Part shown: positions 11,720 through 24,469 of the stretch, piece by piece
Position numbering within the stretch: position 1 is the stretch's first letter
Layout: every line of letters begins with the position of its first letter
Assembly (NCBI GenBank): GCA_036250195.1
Contig: JAVHZZ010000003.1
Coordinates: 19,306,504 to 19,370,503, forward strand
Reading direction: 5' to 3'
Source of the DNA: Mixophyes australis
Taxonomy: Eukaryota; Chordata; Amphibia; Anura; Limnodynastidae
Length of the DNA: 64,000 nucleotides
Notes under the pieces: generated by a model
What the model saw: the letters and a program-made list of their open reading frames with translations, nothing else
Database searches by the model: none
Told to the model about the DNA's origin: nothing
Made by a program: the position numbers and the translations under genes

Positions 11720-14029
11720 CTGATGAATAGAATATGATCTTTACTTTATGGTCTGCACTTCCTGGATAAAGTATAATTGTCAACATTCTAAAACATTTGT
11801 GTCTGGCTCTCTATATCTAATCACATCCCACACGTACTGTCTCGGGAGATCTCAGAGGACTACAATCCCCATCATGTCATATTTACAGGATTTGATTTTG
11901 AGTGATGCCTCTATGGTTGAATGTCTCATGCGCCCCCTGGTGTTTCCTCTGAGAATATGACATCACACAGCTGAACTGAACTTTTAGTGCTAACATGTGG
12001 ATTTATCAAACTATATACTGCTAACATCAATTTACTGGTGTGTCTATAGAGTGTCTCTACTTCTAATTATAACAGATCCTTGGGTCAATATTTTGTTAGT
12101 AAGCTGCCCGGACTCTGAAATTTGATTGGTGGGTGTTTTGGTAGGTGTTGGTGGATTGGTAGTTTGGACAGATCCAGTCATGTCATATAGAGGTGACGCC
12201 AACATCTTCCAGATCTGTACAAGGGTCACACAGAACTACTCCTATATACCACGCTCCCCTTCCCACTTCGCTGTCCTCAATTGCCCAACCACACGAGTGG
12301 ACAGGTGCTGTGTCCTGAAATATTCTGTTCTGCTGTATAAATTCGAATAATCCGATTGGCTAGAGGCTGTTCTATGTTCTATCCCCAGTCATCCTCGCTG
12401 AGCAGCAGATGAGGAAGTCATACAATAAGGTGACAATTGAGATACTTGGTACATTCATTATAACACCCTAACTCCAGACACCCTATGAACACGAGTGGCA
12501 CTCAATGTTTAGATATTCAGGCTCTTTCTACCTAGGTCACTCCCCCCTTCTTTTCCCCACCTAGCCCCTTCAACCTCATCAACATCATTTTTACAATGAG
12601 CTGATCAGACCCTAGTCAGACAACAAAAAGTAGCCAGCAAATTTAATGGAATATTTAATCCCTCCATAACTGTAGTCATTTTGACTTGTGTGTTGAGATG
12701 ATTTCAGAAACAATAATTATTTCAGTCTATCCATGTGACTTTCCATTGATTGTCAGGACAGACAATCATAAAAGCAGAGTGGAATGAATATGATTTTATT
12801 ATTAGTGTTCTAACGAAGAGGGGGGGGGAGCCGTCTTGTGATCTCAGAAGGGAGGTCCAAGGGGTTGGGATGCTGCACGGACAGGGGCAGAGTCAGGATG
12901 ACCTAATTCACATCAGGCTCCGCCCACCACTGCACGATGATGTGAATTGCATCCTCGCACAGCGGAGGCGGGAAATAATGATGTAAATCACATCATCCAG
13001 ACCCCCCTCCCATGTCACAAGAAAGAGACGATGGATCTGGGAGGGTGCCTTACTCACCCGGAAGCACGAGAGGACTCCCCGAAATTCATGAGTCTCCCGG
13101 ACAGTCAGGGAGGGTGGGGCACGTATTGCAAAACATTTTATTGATATAATAGATGGCATTTAGTAATTGTAAGGTGATTGTGCAGTTCTCATGTACCACA
13201 TATAGGATGTGGGTGGGAACAGGCAGCGGTTGTCAGTCACAGAACATTAGTTTAGACAACAGCGGAGAACATTAGATTCTTGGCAATGCGGCACAAATTC
13301 AGAAACAAGATGCCTGTCCGAATGGATTCCAACATATTATCCAGCTTAAATTAATCTTTTTCAAGGGCAATTAAATCGCTATCAGTTCTGTGTTTCCACA
13401 GCTTGTTAAAAGCCACTTATATCATATTCTGGTAGATGAGAGGAGATTCAGGCAAAGCCTTTGTTGTTTGCAAAAAATATAATATACTCAAAATCAATAT
13501 TTATTCATTCACGGTAACATTTTATCAGAATTGTTTTAGTATTATTATATAACATTTGTAAAAGACAGAATTCAAAATGATTAAGAACGTTTTACACATA
13601 GGGTAGAACCTATATAGTATTTGTTTTACTCTTTATTATCTAGCACCTGCTATGCGGCACAGTCGTTATTCAGGCAGATAAAATCTAGTTTTTGGTGAGA
13701 TGAAACCAAAATTCAAATCAAGGTCACATAGAACTAACACTAAGATTTGAACTGAGGTCACATGGAGCCAACAATGTAATGTTCTATGAGGCATTTTGTG
13801 AAGCCCTGAACCGTGCAGAAGCAGCTTTTCCCACAAGGTTCTGGCATAATGTTTAAGTAAAATGTTCATTTAAGGAAAACCTAATGCAGGATATATGCGG
13901 AGCCAGCGGCTTCTTACATTAAAAGCTCCCTTCCCCCAAACCTACCTGCTGTATACTGCCAACAGCGCTGTATCTGGTCTCCTGCTGCCTGCACACATGA
14001 GACATTATGGCAGTGGGAGAGAAAGGGGG
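11719..14029. other. Intronic, no gene seen
   Basis: Unique-looking intronic sequence, including a GC-richer patch at 12800-13120. No splice-bounded exon, RNA gene or delimited transposon was recognised. Confidence 0.5.
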
Positions 14030-15125
14030 CGGAGTTACACAGGGGAGGAGGGGGCAGAGACACACAGCAGTGGGAGAGAGGGGCAGAGATACACAGCAGG
14101 GGAGGAGAGGGGCGGGGACACACAGCAGGGGAGGAGAGCGGTGGGGACACACAGCAGGGGAAAGAGGGGCGGGAACACACAACAGGGGTGGAGGGGGCGG
14201 AGACACACAGCAGGGGAGGAGAGGGGCTGGCATACACAGCAGGGGAGGAGAGCGGTGGGGACACACAGCAGGGGAGAGAGGGGCGGGGACACACAGCAGG
14301 GGAGGAGAGCGGTGGGGACACACAGCAGGGGAAAGAGGGGCGGGAACACACAACAGGGGTGGAGGGGGCGGAGATACACAGCAGGGGAGGAGAGGGGCTG
14401 GGACACACAGCAGGGGAGTAGAGGGGCGGAGATACACAGCAGGGGAGGAGAGGGGCTGGGACACTCAGCAGGGGAGGAAAGGGGCTGGGACACACAGCAG
14501 GGGAGGAGAGGGGCGGAGATACACAGCAGGGGAGGAGAGGGGCTGGGACACTCAGCAGGGGAGGAGAGGGGCGGAGATACAGAGCAGGGGATAAGAGGGG
14601 TGGGACACAGCAGGGGAGAGAGGGGTGGGGACACACAGCAGGGGAGAGAGGGGCGGGGACACAGCAGGAGTGGAGAGGGCCGGGGACACACAGCAGGAGT
14701 GGAGAGGGTCGGGGATACAAAGCAGGAGTGGAGAGGGGCGAGGACACACAGCAGGGGAGAGAGGGGCGGGGACACACAGCAGGGGAGAGAGGGGCGGGAA
14801 CACAGCAGGGGTGGAGAGGGGCGGGGACACACAGGGGAGAGAGGAGCAGGGACATACAGAAGAGAGAGATGGGCGAAGATACACAGCAGGGGACAGAGGG
14901 GCGGGGACACACAGCAGGGGTGGAGAGGGGTGGGGACACACAGCAGGGGAGGAGAGGGGTGGGACACAGCAGGAGTGGAGAGGGGCGGGGACACACAGCA
15001 GGGGAGGAGAGGAGCGGGGACACACAATAGGATAGGAGAGGGACAGAGATACAGTGCAGGGGAGAAGGGGGGCAGGGACACAGAGCAGGGGTGGAGAGGG
15101 GCGGAGACAGACAATGGGGCAAGGG
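14030..15125. repeat. 28-bp G-rich minisatellite (about 39 copies)
   Basis: The unit is GGGACACACAGCAGGGGAGG followed by AGAGGGGC. Variants carry GGAGATACACAGC or lose a few bases. A unit of 28 bp is not a multiple of three, so the array is open in several frames on both strands only because it is poor in T and stop triplets. The + strand carries many GGGG and GGG runs, with potential to form G-quadruplexes. Confidence 0.95.
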
Positions 15126-15436
15126 GAGAAGCGGATCAGCATGATCCAGGGTCACAAGCTGTAAATTAGCTGGTCACAGGGGAAGGGCCAGCCACCAGGA
15201 AACATAAAGTATCTCTAAGTGCATACATGATATTTACTTCACTGAATACAATTTTAAAAAAGTTACTATTGGCAGTGCAAGTCTTAAATTCTAATCAGAA
15301 GACATGCAATTCACAACATGAAATTTATAACATGCAAAAAATATGCTTCGTAAGCTCTGATGCTTAGTATGCAAATTCTAACATTGATAGGGGCTTTGTG
15401 GAAGTAAATGGTTTAATAAATAAACTAGATTATTAT

Positions 15437-16460
15437 TGTGGCTGGATCACTTATAAATAACTTATTTGTGGCTGGATCACGTAGAAATAACTTATTTGTG
15501 GCTGGATCACGTAGAAATAACTTTTTATAGCTATTTATCTTAATTAGGAGTGCAGTGCACCTCTGTATATCATTGCAAACTTTTCTTTTTATCTTTTTAT
15601 GTTTGGTAAGTGTGGAAATGTATTGACTTCTGAGACAGTATGTCATGTTTGGGTTTTGAAACTGTCTGGAGACAGGTAATCTCATATTAATTAGACCTTT
15701 TCATCGCTGAGTGACCAAAACATCTGTTGAAAGAGAGGAGATGGTAATTATACTTGCTGCTAGGCTCCCTATGCAAGTGATCACAGATGAATGTGAATTT
15801 TGCAAGTTAAATTGCATTCAAAGCAAGATTATAGAAATGTTACTCCCTGATGGCAAACACTCAATAGAAAACCTCAGACATAGTGGCACTGTTAGCAGCA
15901 ATGTAAAAAGGTGTTAAACCCCTCCAGGCTGATTTATGTGCAGGCTGATTGAAGCACCTGGTTTGGTTAGAGGGGCAGGAGACTGACTCCTGCCAGGGTG
16001 TAAATCTGTATAAAAAGAGGACGATTTGACCATGTATTATTATTATTACATCTGTACCTTTCTAGATATCACTAGTACCTTAAACTAGTTAATGTAACTG
16101 TCCCTTTTAGGACTCCTTGAGCTAATAAACATCACTGCTTAAGGAACCTGCCTTGACGACTACTTACCTGCTGTAATTCCTGTCACCACAAATTAGACCC
16201 AATCTAATCTGTTATCCGGCTGTTCTGAGGTTGAGACCCAACATCTAGTACCAATGCTCTGCCAGCTACCTTGCAGGTGGATCCATCCACAGCAACCCTG
16301 ATCTATAGAAAGAGGTCAGGGGCACTAGCCCAGATGTACCAACAAGGGGGTAGACTAGTAGCGAGAGTTACCCAGAAGGACACGGTTCTAGGTGCCGCTA
16401 AGGAGTCCAGTGGTGGCAGTAGCAAAAGCCCCTCCTACTGCATTTAGAGGGCGCATTTAG
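15437..16460 (+). mobile_element. Truncated LTR related to the one at 32.3-33.3 kb
   Basis: It begins TGTGGCTGGATCACTTATAA, matching the LTR start near 33329 on the opposite strand. It also shares the segments around CCTCCTACTGCA and AATCTAATCTG with that copy. The first 30 bp are triplicated (starts 15438, 15468, 15498). The copy stops near 16460, before the expected terminal CA, and passes into an AAT microsatellite. No coding part is attached. Confidence 0.55.
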
Positions 16461-16482
16461 TCTGTTGGGGCTATATAAATAA

Positions 16483-16486
<4 letters not shown>

Positions 16487-16515
<29 letters not shown>
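16487..16515. repeat. (AAT)n microsatellite
   Basis: About nine tandem AAT triplets at the right edge of the truncated LTR. Confidence 0.9.
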
Positions 16516-17904
16516 TAGATCTAGAAAGAGCTCTGTGATACTTTGTTCATCTGAATTTCCACAATGATATATCTGTATGCAGCTTTTATACCCAGAACAA
16601 AACCCTGGGCAGTCACCTTGGGAACATTGTGTTTGCTAAACAGTAGTGTTAATTCATTTCTAATGTAACACTCGCTCAGCCGCGGAATCCATCACACTGA
16701 CATAAGTGAACGGAAACAGTCACACTTCAGCGTCAATTAGAATTAATTACATCTTTAAACTCATTTATACGGCATCATCTTCAGTGCAGGAATCAGATGA
16801 CAGACTGTGGTGTTTACTAAATACAAATAAATGAATTGTGATGTGCTTACAGCGGGCGCCAATAGGCTCAGTATGCTGCGAGCTCTTACCCAGTCTAATA
16901 TTCTAGTGTTGGGGACTAGATTACCTAAATGAGCTGGTGGGGTTAGAAAAGACCCCTCTCACAGTTGTAGATTAAACCACTTCTCCCTTTCTGCACCAGA
17001 ATCTTTCCTTCCTTAAATTTTATTCAAGATGGGAGTCTTATTATTCCCTCTTGTCACGAACGTCCAGCCTGTCTCAGATACAGTAATCTGCAACAGCTGG
17101 CTGTGACTGGAGTTACCTTGGTCACATAGCAATGAGTACATCTTTTCTGCCACCACGAAGGATTTACTATGAAGTTCACCAAAACCACTTATTACTATCA
17201 CACACTTACAATTACATACACATGTAGCAAGAGCCTCACTTGGCTTTGTTAACTTCCCAATGAATCACGGAGAATATGCTGGATTAAATGTATTTAATCC
17301 GAAAAATGTTTCCAAGGCTTAATTGCAAAACAGTTAATAACAAGATATACAAAGTAAGTTGCACAAATAAGTTTCAGAAATAAAATAGGAAATAAAACCA
17401 GAGTCACTAACTTACTTAAGACTTGACGTGAGAGGAGTACACTTTAGGAGAGATGGCACACTTCTGACTGAGGCACAGTTCTCCTGTTAGAAAATGCACC
17501 CTGAGTAATAAAGAGGATTTTAAACTTCTCTTACATAGCTCTCACCCCCACCTTTGAAGGTTAGCTCTCAATAAGGACAGATTGATTCCCAGAATGACAC
17601 AGGGCTTTCGAAGTGAGTTATCTATCCCTGAGATATATGTCTGGAATATCAGAGGGCATGATTCTCACCTCTGCTCGTTCTGTCCGGCTGGTCAGGTCTA
17701 CGTCCTCTGTATACACAAACTCCTCAGAGATGCTTATCTGTCCCTGGGCCTGGCTAATTTCAAAAGATTCTTTGTCAATTGCACAGGTCACTTAGGTCAG
17801 TCAGCAAAGCACACTTTGAAACGTTACTTACAATATACACATTGTCATACATCAATTCAAGGGGAAAATAACAATCAGTGATTAGGCATAATAAATAATT
17901 GTCA
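16516..17904. other. Intronic, no gene; possible degenerate LTR
   Basis: No exon is seen. The part 17055-17420 (from TTGTCACGAACGTCC onward) has the texture of an LTR-retrotransposon terminal region, but no paired end or duplication could be found. Confidence 0.4.
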
Positions 17905-18112
17905 CACCTCCCAACATGCAAATCCTCAGCAGTGGGACAGGGGGCGTGGCCATATCACGATGGGGGCATGGCCACGTGCCAAGAGGGCTGGCTTGCGCTG
18001 TAAAGCATTAGACTGGCCGTTAGCTATCTCCTTTCCTCCAACATCCCCCCCACCCGTGGGATAAACATGTCCTTGGGCGAGACAACGGGACAGAGCCCTA
18101 AATTCAGAACAA
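17905..18112. repeat. Dispersed CACACCTCCCAAC-type element
   Basis: It starts CACACCTCCCAACATG and contains GGGATAAACATGTCCTTGG and GGGACAGAGCCCTAAA. The same words recur near 31980-32110, 35722-35830, 46960-47110, 51330-51460 and 54140-54290, sometimes in inverted form. This indicates a multi-copy MITE-like family with ACCTCCCAAC ends. Confidence 0.6.
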
Positions 18113-18680
18113 TGGGCCTGATACATTAAGAAATACAAAATGAACGTAAATTGCGTTTTTAAAAAAAATTAAATCGTAATTCTGGGATACACGCGTCTGT
18201 GTTGAACTAGGAGCAGATTTGTATAAATGTCTCATGTTAAATACGGATCTAGGTGCCTTCTGCTCTAACATACACGATACACTGCGGGATACGTCCAAAA
18301 CATATGTTGTATACATAAAGTCCCAAAAGAACGTGCAGAAAAAAATATCTCCTAATGTCACCTGTAAATAACTTAGACATTAATGACAAAACATTAAAAA
18401 AAAAAAAAAAAAAAAAAATTTTCCCTCCCATAAAATATATTTATTAGGATGTTATTAATGTCTACTGTACATAAATAGCATTTTTACAGTTCCTCCTGAT
18501 TGCAAACCCATGTTATAGCATGGATACGCAGTCATCATCACTAGTAATCGGCACTTAGACCCGACCTGTAACTGGTGCAAGTGATACAACAGAAAATCAC
18601 GTACCTGAGAGATGCCCAAAGCTTGAATCGGACACTGCTGCGTGCGCTCCAGCTTGGCACGACCTTACTCTTACTCTACA
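18113..18680 (+). repeat. Dispersed DNA element, second copy
   Basis: It begins GGGCCTGATACATTAAG. Its far part (GAGAGATGCCCAAAGC, TTGAATCGGACACTGC) is the near-exact reverse complement of 30985-31030. The two are therefore copies of one family about 500 bp long. An uninterrupted A tract lies at 18395-18418. Confidence 0.65.
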
Positions 18681-20379
18681 TATGCCCCTTCCCTTCCCCG
18701 CTCCGGCTCCGAGGCTGCCGTAAGTTTCTCTTGTGCTCGGAGATGAATGGTCAGTCTGGTGAACGATGGGTTTGGGATAAGACTGGGAACATCTAAGGTT
18801 AAATTCTGTACGCTCTTTACTGAGATCTCGTGAGAGTGAGACTCACGAGATCTCCTCAGTAAGGAGACTGCAGCGCGTCGGGGAAGGACCGCAGTAAAAG
18901 TGCTCAGCAGCATTGATCGCGCCAGGGGCGCTCCCCCGCCCCCGATTAATCAATACTGCTGCTGAGCACTTTCAAGGGCCCCCTGGATGCCCGAAGGCCC
19001 CTGGGCTGTAGCCCAGTTAGCCCTATGGTTAATCCGGCCCTGGATATGAGTTGTAATTCTCTAATTACTTGTAGGAGTTGGTCTATGCATTGGCTTGTGA
19101 ACAAAAGATGAGACTCAATTAATTCACCTGCGCGGGGCATCCCCAATAACCCATATCTGAAATACATTGGATTAACCGAGACATTCATACCCGCAGACAA
19201 AACACCACATACACCACTCTTATGAAAGGCTTCTTAGTGATAATTCCTGTATAATCATTGACAATCAGATGATAAAAACAAATTAACATGGGATTAAATC
19301 AGAAACCTCTTACTTTCCATCTCCCTTGACGAGGTAATTAAGTTGAAACCTTCTCTTTGCATATCTTAATTCAATAGTTATTAATGCAACTACAAGCACT
19401 TATAGACTCTTACAGACTGCAAATGGGACTAAACACAGTAGATATAAAATGGTAGGGTCAGTTTATTCAGGTGTAATAAACATTGGACAGCAAAGAATCA
19501 ACTATCAAGAAATAAAATAAAAATTCAAATAATGGAAATGAAATGAGATTCCTGGTCTAGTAAGTTCATACTAAGATGATTTCCAAACATTTTTTTCTAT
19601 TGTTATTATGATTGAAAAAAAACTAAGGAGTAAAGGGGTGGGCCATGTATGGAAAATATATATTTTCACTAATATCCAAAGAGTCGTTAAGCAGGAGCCT
19701 CCTCAAGGTTTCCCATTATAACCTGAGCTGAGCAGGTAATCCAAACATGACCCCATCTTTATCCGAACAAATCTATGATCCGTCTAACCAAGCCTTTATA
19801 TCTAAATTGCCACCACCCCAAATTGCTAAGCCTGTTTTGGCAGGAAAACATGTATACTGCTGGGTTATAGGTAATTGTTTAGGAGCAAGACAACAGGATG
19901 TAGAACTGTCACTCAGACATAGGAACATTGCAGGAAAGATCACCTTACCCGTAGAGTTCTAAAGTCATTTCCATGCTGCAGTATCCAGTATGTAGAGAAC
20001 TGTGTCTTTATAAGATATGACATGTTGTAGATTCTGATGTGATTGGTTAATTTGTAGCCACTGTGTTGCTGACAATTGCTGTTTTCATTATATTCAGAAA
20101 GCAGCAAAGCAGAAGATTTTCCATTTCATGTGTAATAATTGTACATACAGAATATATAGCAATTCTAAGGTAGCAGCCTTAGGCAAGTTATACAGTATTT
20201 GGGTGCACGAAGGGGCTACAAGCAGTAATCTCAGACTTCTGGAACATAAAGGAACATTAATTATCAGCAACTGTTCAGCAAAATTACACTGGCTAAAAAG
20301 ACACCGAGCCCCTTGCTGTAGGCTACCTAACATTGTGGTCCCTCTCTAGGGTCCTTCCTCAGCCATACTCCTTCCTGTG
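18681..20379. other. Intronic, no gene; hAT-like right end near 19040
   Basis: No exon is seen. Sequence ending TTAATCCGGCCCTG at about 19042 looks like the right terminus of another hAT-type element, but its left end and duplication were not found. Confidence 0.4.
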
Positions 20380-23300
20380 CTCATACTCCTAAGTCAGCTG
20401 TCTCCTCTTATCCTTACTGAGCTGTCTCCTCAGCTCCTCACTGAGCTGTCTCCTCAGCCTCTCACTGATTTGTCTCCTCAGCCCCTCACTGAGCTGTCTC
20501 CTCAGCTCCTCACTGACCTGTTTCCTCAGCTCCTCACTGAGCTGTCTCCTCAGACCCTCACTGAGCTGTTTCCTCAGACCCTCACTGAGCTGTCTCCTCA
20601 GCTCCTCACTGAGCTGTCTGCTCTTATCCTCACTGAGCTGTCTCCTCAGCTCCTCACTGATCTGTCTCCTCAGCTCCTCACTGAGATGTCTCCTCAGCTC
20701 CTCACTGAGATGTCTCCTCAGCTCCTCACTGATCTGTCTCTTCAGCTCCTCACTGATCTGTTTCCTCAGCTCCTCACTGATCTGTTTCCTCAGCTCCTCA
20801 CTGATCTGTCTCCTCAGCTCCTCACTGAGCTGTCTCGTCAGCTCCTCACTGAGCTGTCTCCTCAGCTCCTCACTGATCTGTTTCTTCAGCTCCTCATTGA
20901 GTGGTCTCCTCAGCTCCTCACTGACCTGTTTCCTCAGCTCCTCATTGAGCTGTCTCCTCAGCTCCTCACTGATCTGTCTCCTCAGCTCTTCACTGATCTG
21001 TCTCCATAGCCCCTCACTGAGCTGTTTCCTCAGCCCCTCACTGAGCTGTCTCCTCAGCCTCTCACTGATCTTTCTCCTCAGCTCCTCACTGATCTGTCTC
21101 CTCAGCACCTCACTGAGCTGTCTCCTCAGACACTCACTGAGCTGTCTCTTCAGCTCCTCACTGATCTGTCTGCTCTTTTCCTAACTGAGCTGTCTCCTCA
21201 GACCCTCACTGAGTTGTCTCCTCAGACCCTCACTGATCTGTCTCCTCAGCTCCTCACTGATCTGTCTCCTCAGCTCCTCACTGATCTGTCTCCTCAGCTC
21301 CTCACTGAGCTGTCTCCTCAGCCCCTCACTGAGCTGTCTCCTCAGCTCCTCCTGAGCTGTCTCCTCAGCTCCTCGCTGATCTGTCTCCTTAGCCCCTCAC
21401 TGAGCTGTCTCCTCAGCTCCTCACTGAGCTGTCTCCTCAGCTCCTCACTGATCTGTCTCCTCAGCCCCTCACTGAGCTGTCTCCTAAACCCCTCACTGAT
21501 CTGTCTCCTCAGCCCCTCACTGAGCTGTCTCCTCAGACACTCACTGAGCTGTCTCTTCAGCTCCTCACTGAGCTGTCTGCTCTTTTCCTAACTGAGCTGT
21601 CTCCTCAGACCCTCACTGAGCTGTCTCCTCAGACCCTCACTGAGCTGTCTCCTCAGCTCCTCACTGATCTGTCTCCTCAGCCCCTCACTGAGCTGTCTCC
21701 TAAACCCCTCACTGATCTGTCTCCTCAGCACCTCACTGAGCTGTCTCCTCAGACACTCACTGAGCTGTCTCTTCAGCTCCTCACTGAGCTGTCTGCTCTT
21801 TTCCTAACTGAGCTGTCTCCTCAGACCCTCACTGAGCTGTCTCCTCAGACCCTCACTGATCTGTCTCCTCAGCTCCTCACTGATCTGTCTCCTCAGCTCC
21901 TCACTGATCTGTCTCCTCAGCTCCTCACTGAGCTGTCTCCTCAGCCCCTCACTGAGCTGTCTCCTCAGCTCCTCCTGAGCTGTCTCCTCAGCTCCTCGCT
22001 GATCTGTCTCCTTAGCCCCTCACTGAGCTGTCTCCTCAGCTCCTCACTGAGCTGTCTCCTCAGCTCCTCACTGATCTGTCTCCTCAGCCCCTCACTGAGC
22101 TGTCTCCTAAACCCCTCACTGATCTGTCTCCTCAGCCCCTCACTGAGCTGTCTCCTCAGCTCCTCACTGATCTGTCTCCTCAGCCCCTCAGTGATCTGTC
22201 TCCTCAGCTCCTCACTGATCTGTCTCCTCAGCCTCTCACTGATCTGTCTCCTCAGCTCCTCACTGATCTGTCTCCTCAGCCTCTCACTGATCTGTCTCCT
22301 CAGCTCCTCACTGAGCTGTCTCCTTAGCTCCTCACTGATCTGTCTCCTCAGCTCCTCACTGACCTGTCTCCTCAGCTCCTCACTGATCTGTCTCCTCAGC
22401 CCCTCGCTGAGCTGTCTCCTCAGCCCCTCACTGATCTGTCTCCTCAGCCCCTCACTGATCTGTTTCCTCAGCCCCTCACTGAGCTGTCTCCTCAGACTCC
22501 CCCTGATCTGTCTCCTCAGCCCCTCACTGAGCTGTCTTCTCAGCCTCTCACTTATCTGTCTCCTCAGCTCCTCACTGAGCTGTCTCCTCAGCCCCTCACT
22601 GAGCTGTCTCCTCAGCCTCTCACTGATTTCTCTCCTCAGCCCCTCACTGAGCTGTCTCCTCAGCTCCTCACTGATCTGTCTCCTCAGCCCCTCACTGAGC
22701 TGTCTCCTAAACCCCTCACTGATCTGTCTCCTCAGCACCTCACTGAGCTGTCTCCTCAGACACTCACTGAGCTGTCTCTTCAGCTCCTCACTGAGCTGTC
22801 TGCTCTTTTCCTAACTGAGCTGTCTCCTCAGACCCTCACTGAGCTGTCTCCTCAGACCCTCACTGATCTGTCTCCTCAGCTCCTCACTGATCTGTCTCCT
22901 CAGCTCCTCACTGATCTGTCTCCTCAGCTCCTCACTGAGCTGTCTCCTCAGCCCCTCACTGAGCTGTCTCCTCAGCTCCTCCTGAGCTGTCTCCTCAGCT
23001 CCTCGCTGATCTGTCTCCTTAGCCCCTCACTGAGCTGTCTCCTCAGCTCCTCACTGAGCTGTCTCCTCAGCTCCTCACTGATCTGTCTCCTCAGCCCCTC
23101 ACTGAGCTGTCTCCTAAACCCCTCACTGATCTGTCTCCTCAGCCCCTCACTGAGCTGTCTCCTCAGCTCCTCACTGATCTGTCTCCTCAGCCCCTCAGTG
23201 ATCTGTCTCCTCAGCTCCTCACTGATCTGTCTCCTCAGCCTCTCACTGATCTGTCTCCTCAGCTCCTCACTGAGCTGTCTCCTTAGCTCCTCACTGATCT

Positions 23301-23940
23301 GTCTCCTCAGCTCCTCACTGACCTGTCTCCTTAGCTCCTCACTGATCTGTCTCCTCAGCCCCTCGCTGAGCTGTCTCCTCAGCCCCTCACTGATCTGTCT
23401 CCTCAGCCCCTCACTGATCTGTTTCCTTAGCCCCTCACTGAGCTGTCTCCTCAGACTCCCCCTGATCTGTCTCCTCAGCCCCTCACTGAGCTGTCTCCTC
23501 AGCCTCTCACTTATCTGTCTCCTCAGCTCCTCACTGAGCTGTCTCCTCAGCCCCTCACTGAGCTGTCTCCTCAGCCTCTCACTGATTTGTCTCCTCAGCC
23601 CCTCACTGAGCTGTCTCCTCAGCTCCTCACTGACCTGTTTCCTCAGCTCCTCACTGAGCTGTCTCCTCAGACCCTCACTGAGCTGTTTCCTCAGACCCTC
23701 ACTGAGCTGTCTCCTCAGCTCCTCACTGAGCTGTCTGCTCTTATCCTAACTGAGCTGTCTCCTTAGACCCTCACTGAGCTGTCTCCTCAGACCCTCACTG
23801 AGCTGTCTTCTCAGCTCCTCAGTGATCTGTCTCCTCAGTCCCTCACTGATCTGTCTCCTCAGCCCCTCACTGGTATGTGTCCTCAGCTCCTCACTGAGGT
23901 GTCTCCTCAGCTCATCACTGAGCTGTCTCCCCAGTGAGAG
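20380..23940. repeat. 24-bp satellite array with higher-order structure (about 147 units)
   Basis: The unit is CTGTCTCCTCAG followed by CTCCTCACTGAG; variants have GATCTG, CCCCTC or ACCCTC. A marker variant containing TGCTCTTTTCCTAAC recurs at 21171, 21578, 21794 and 22801 (TTAT versions at 20619 and 23736). The block 21794-22800 is repeated almost exactly from 22801, a higher-order period of 1,007 bp. Because 24 is a multiple of three, both strands stay open for up to 257 codons. The minus strand reads as an 8-residue repeat of the type LRRQLSEE. No start context, splice sites or flanking coding sequence support a protein. Confidence 0.95.
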
Positions 23941-24469
23941 AGACAGTGTGGGTGCTTGTGTAGTGGACGAATTTCTGCCAGGCACCTCTGGATTTGACAC
24001 TAATAAAGGCATGGGACAAGGGAGGTCTCATCAGCTCAAGAGAGTTAACAATTTATTGGAATTTAATACATGACAAAATATATATGATTGGTAATAGCGA
24101 AAAACACATACAGACCTTGTGCCAAAAGATTCGCTTGGTTCAATGACATGGAAAAGTAACATTGGCACTATATCAAAAAATATTTTAGCCCAAGGAAAGC
24201 AATTTTCTAAATACATCAGATTCACCTCAATCTTCAATTAGTGCAATAATTGTCTGAATCACAGGTACCGTTGTATCAAAAACAAATCAACCACAAGGTT
24301 AAATCGACTGGATTCTGTGAACAGATTAGAACCAGTAATATTAAAGAAAAAACACAGCTTCAGTAAAGTCAAGATCAATCATAACTTGATTACAAGTAGT
24401 ACCCATGAAACCTTAGCTAATCTAGCTGCTGATCCTTACCCTAGATCCCTACCACTAAGGAAAGGTGGT
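23941..24469. other. Spacer between two satellite arrays
   Basis: AT-rich sequence without a gene. It has the look of degenerate LTR-retrotransposon DNA but no recognisable end. Confidence 0.4.

Noticed and set aside
13895..15169. Open frames of 424 (+) and 413 (-) codons
   Set aside because: Both lie wholly over the 28-bp minisatellite, on opposite strands, and are low-complexity. The period is not a multiple of three, so the same repeat is read in three frames.
20377..23749. Several 180-257-codon frames (LRRQLSEE-like and LLSSSLICL-like repeats)
   Set aside because: They are translations of the 24-bp satellite, open on both strands, without start context, splice sites or a non-repeat domain.
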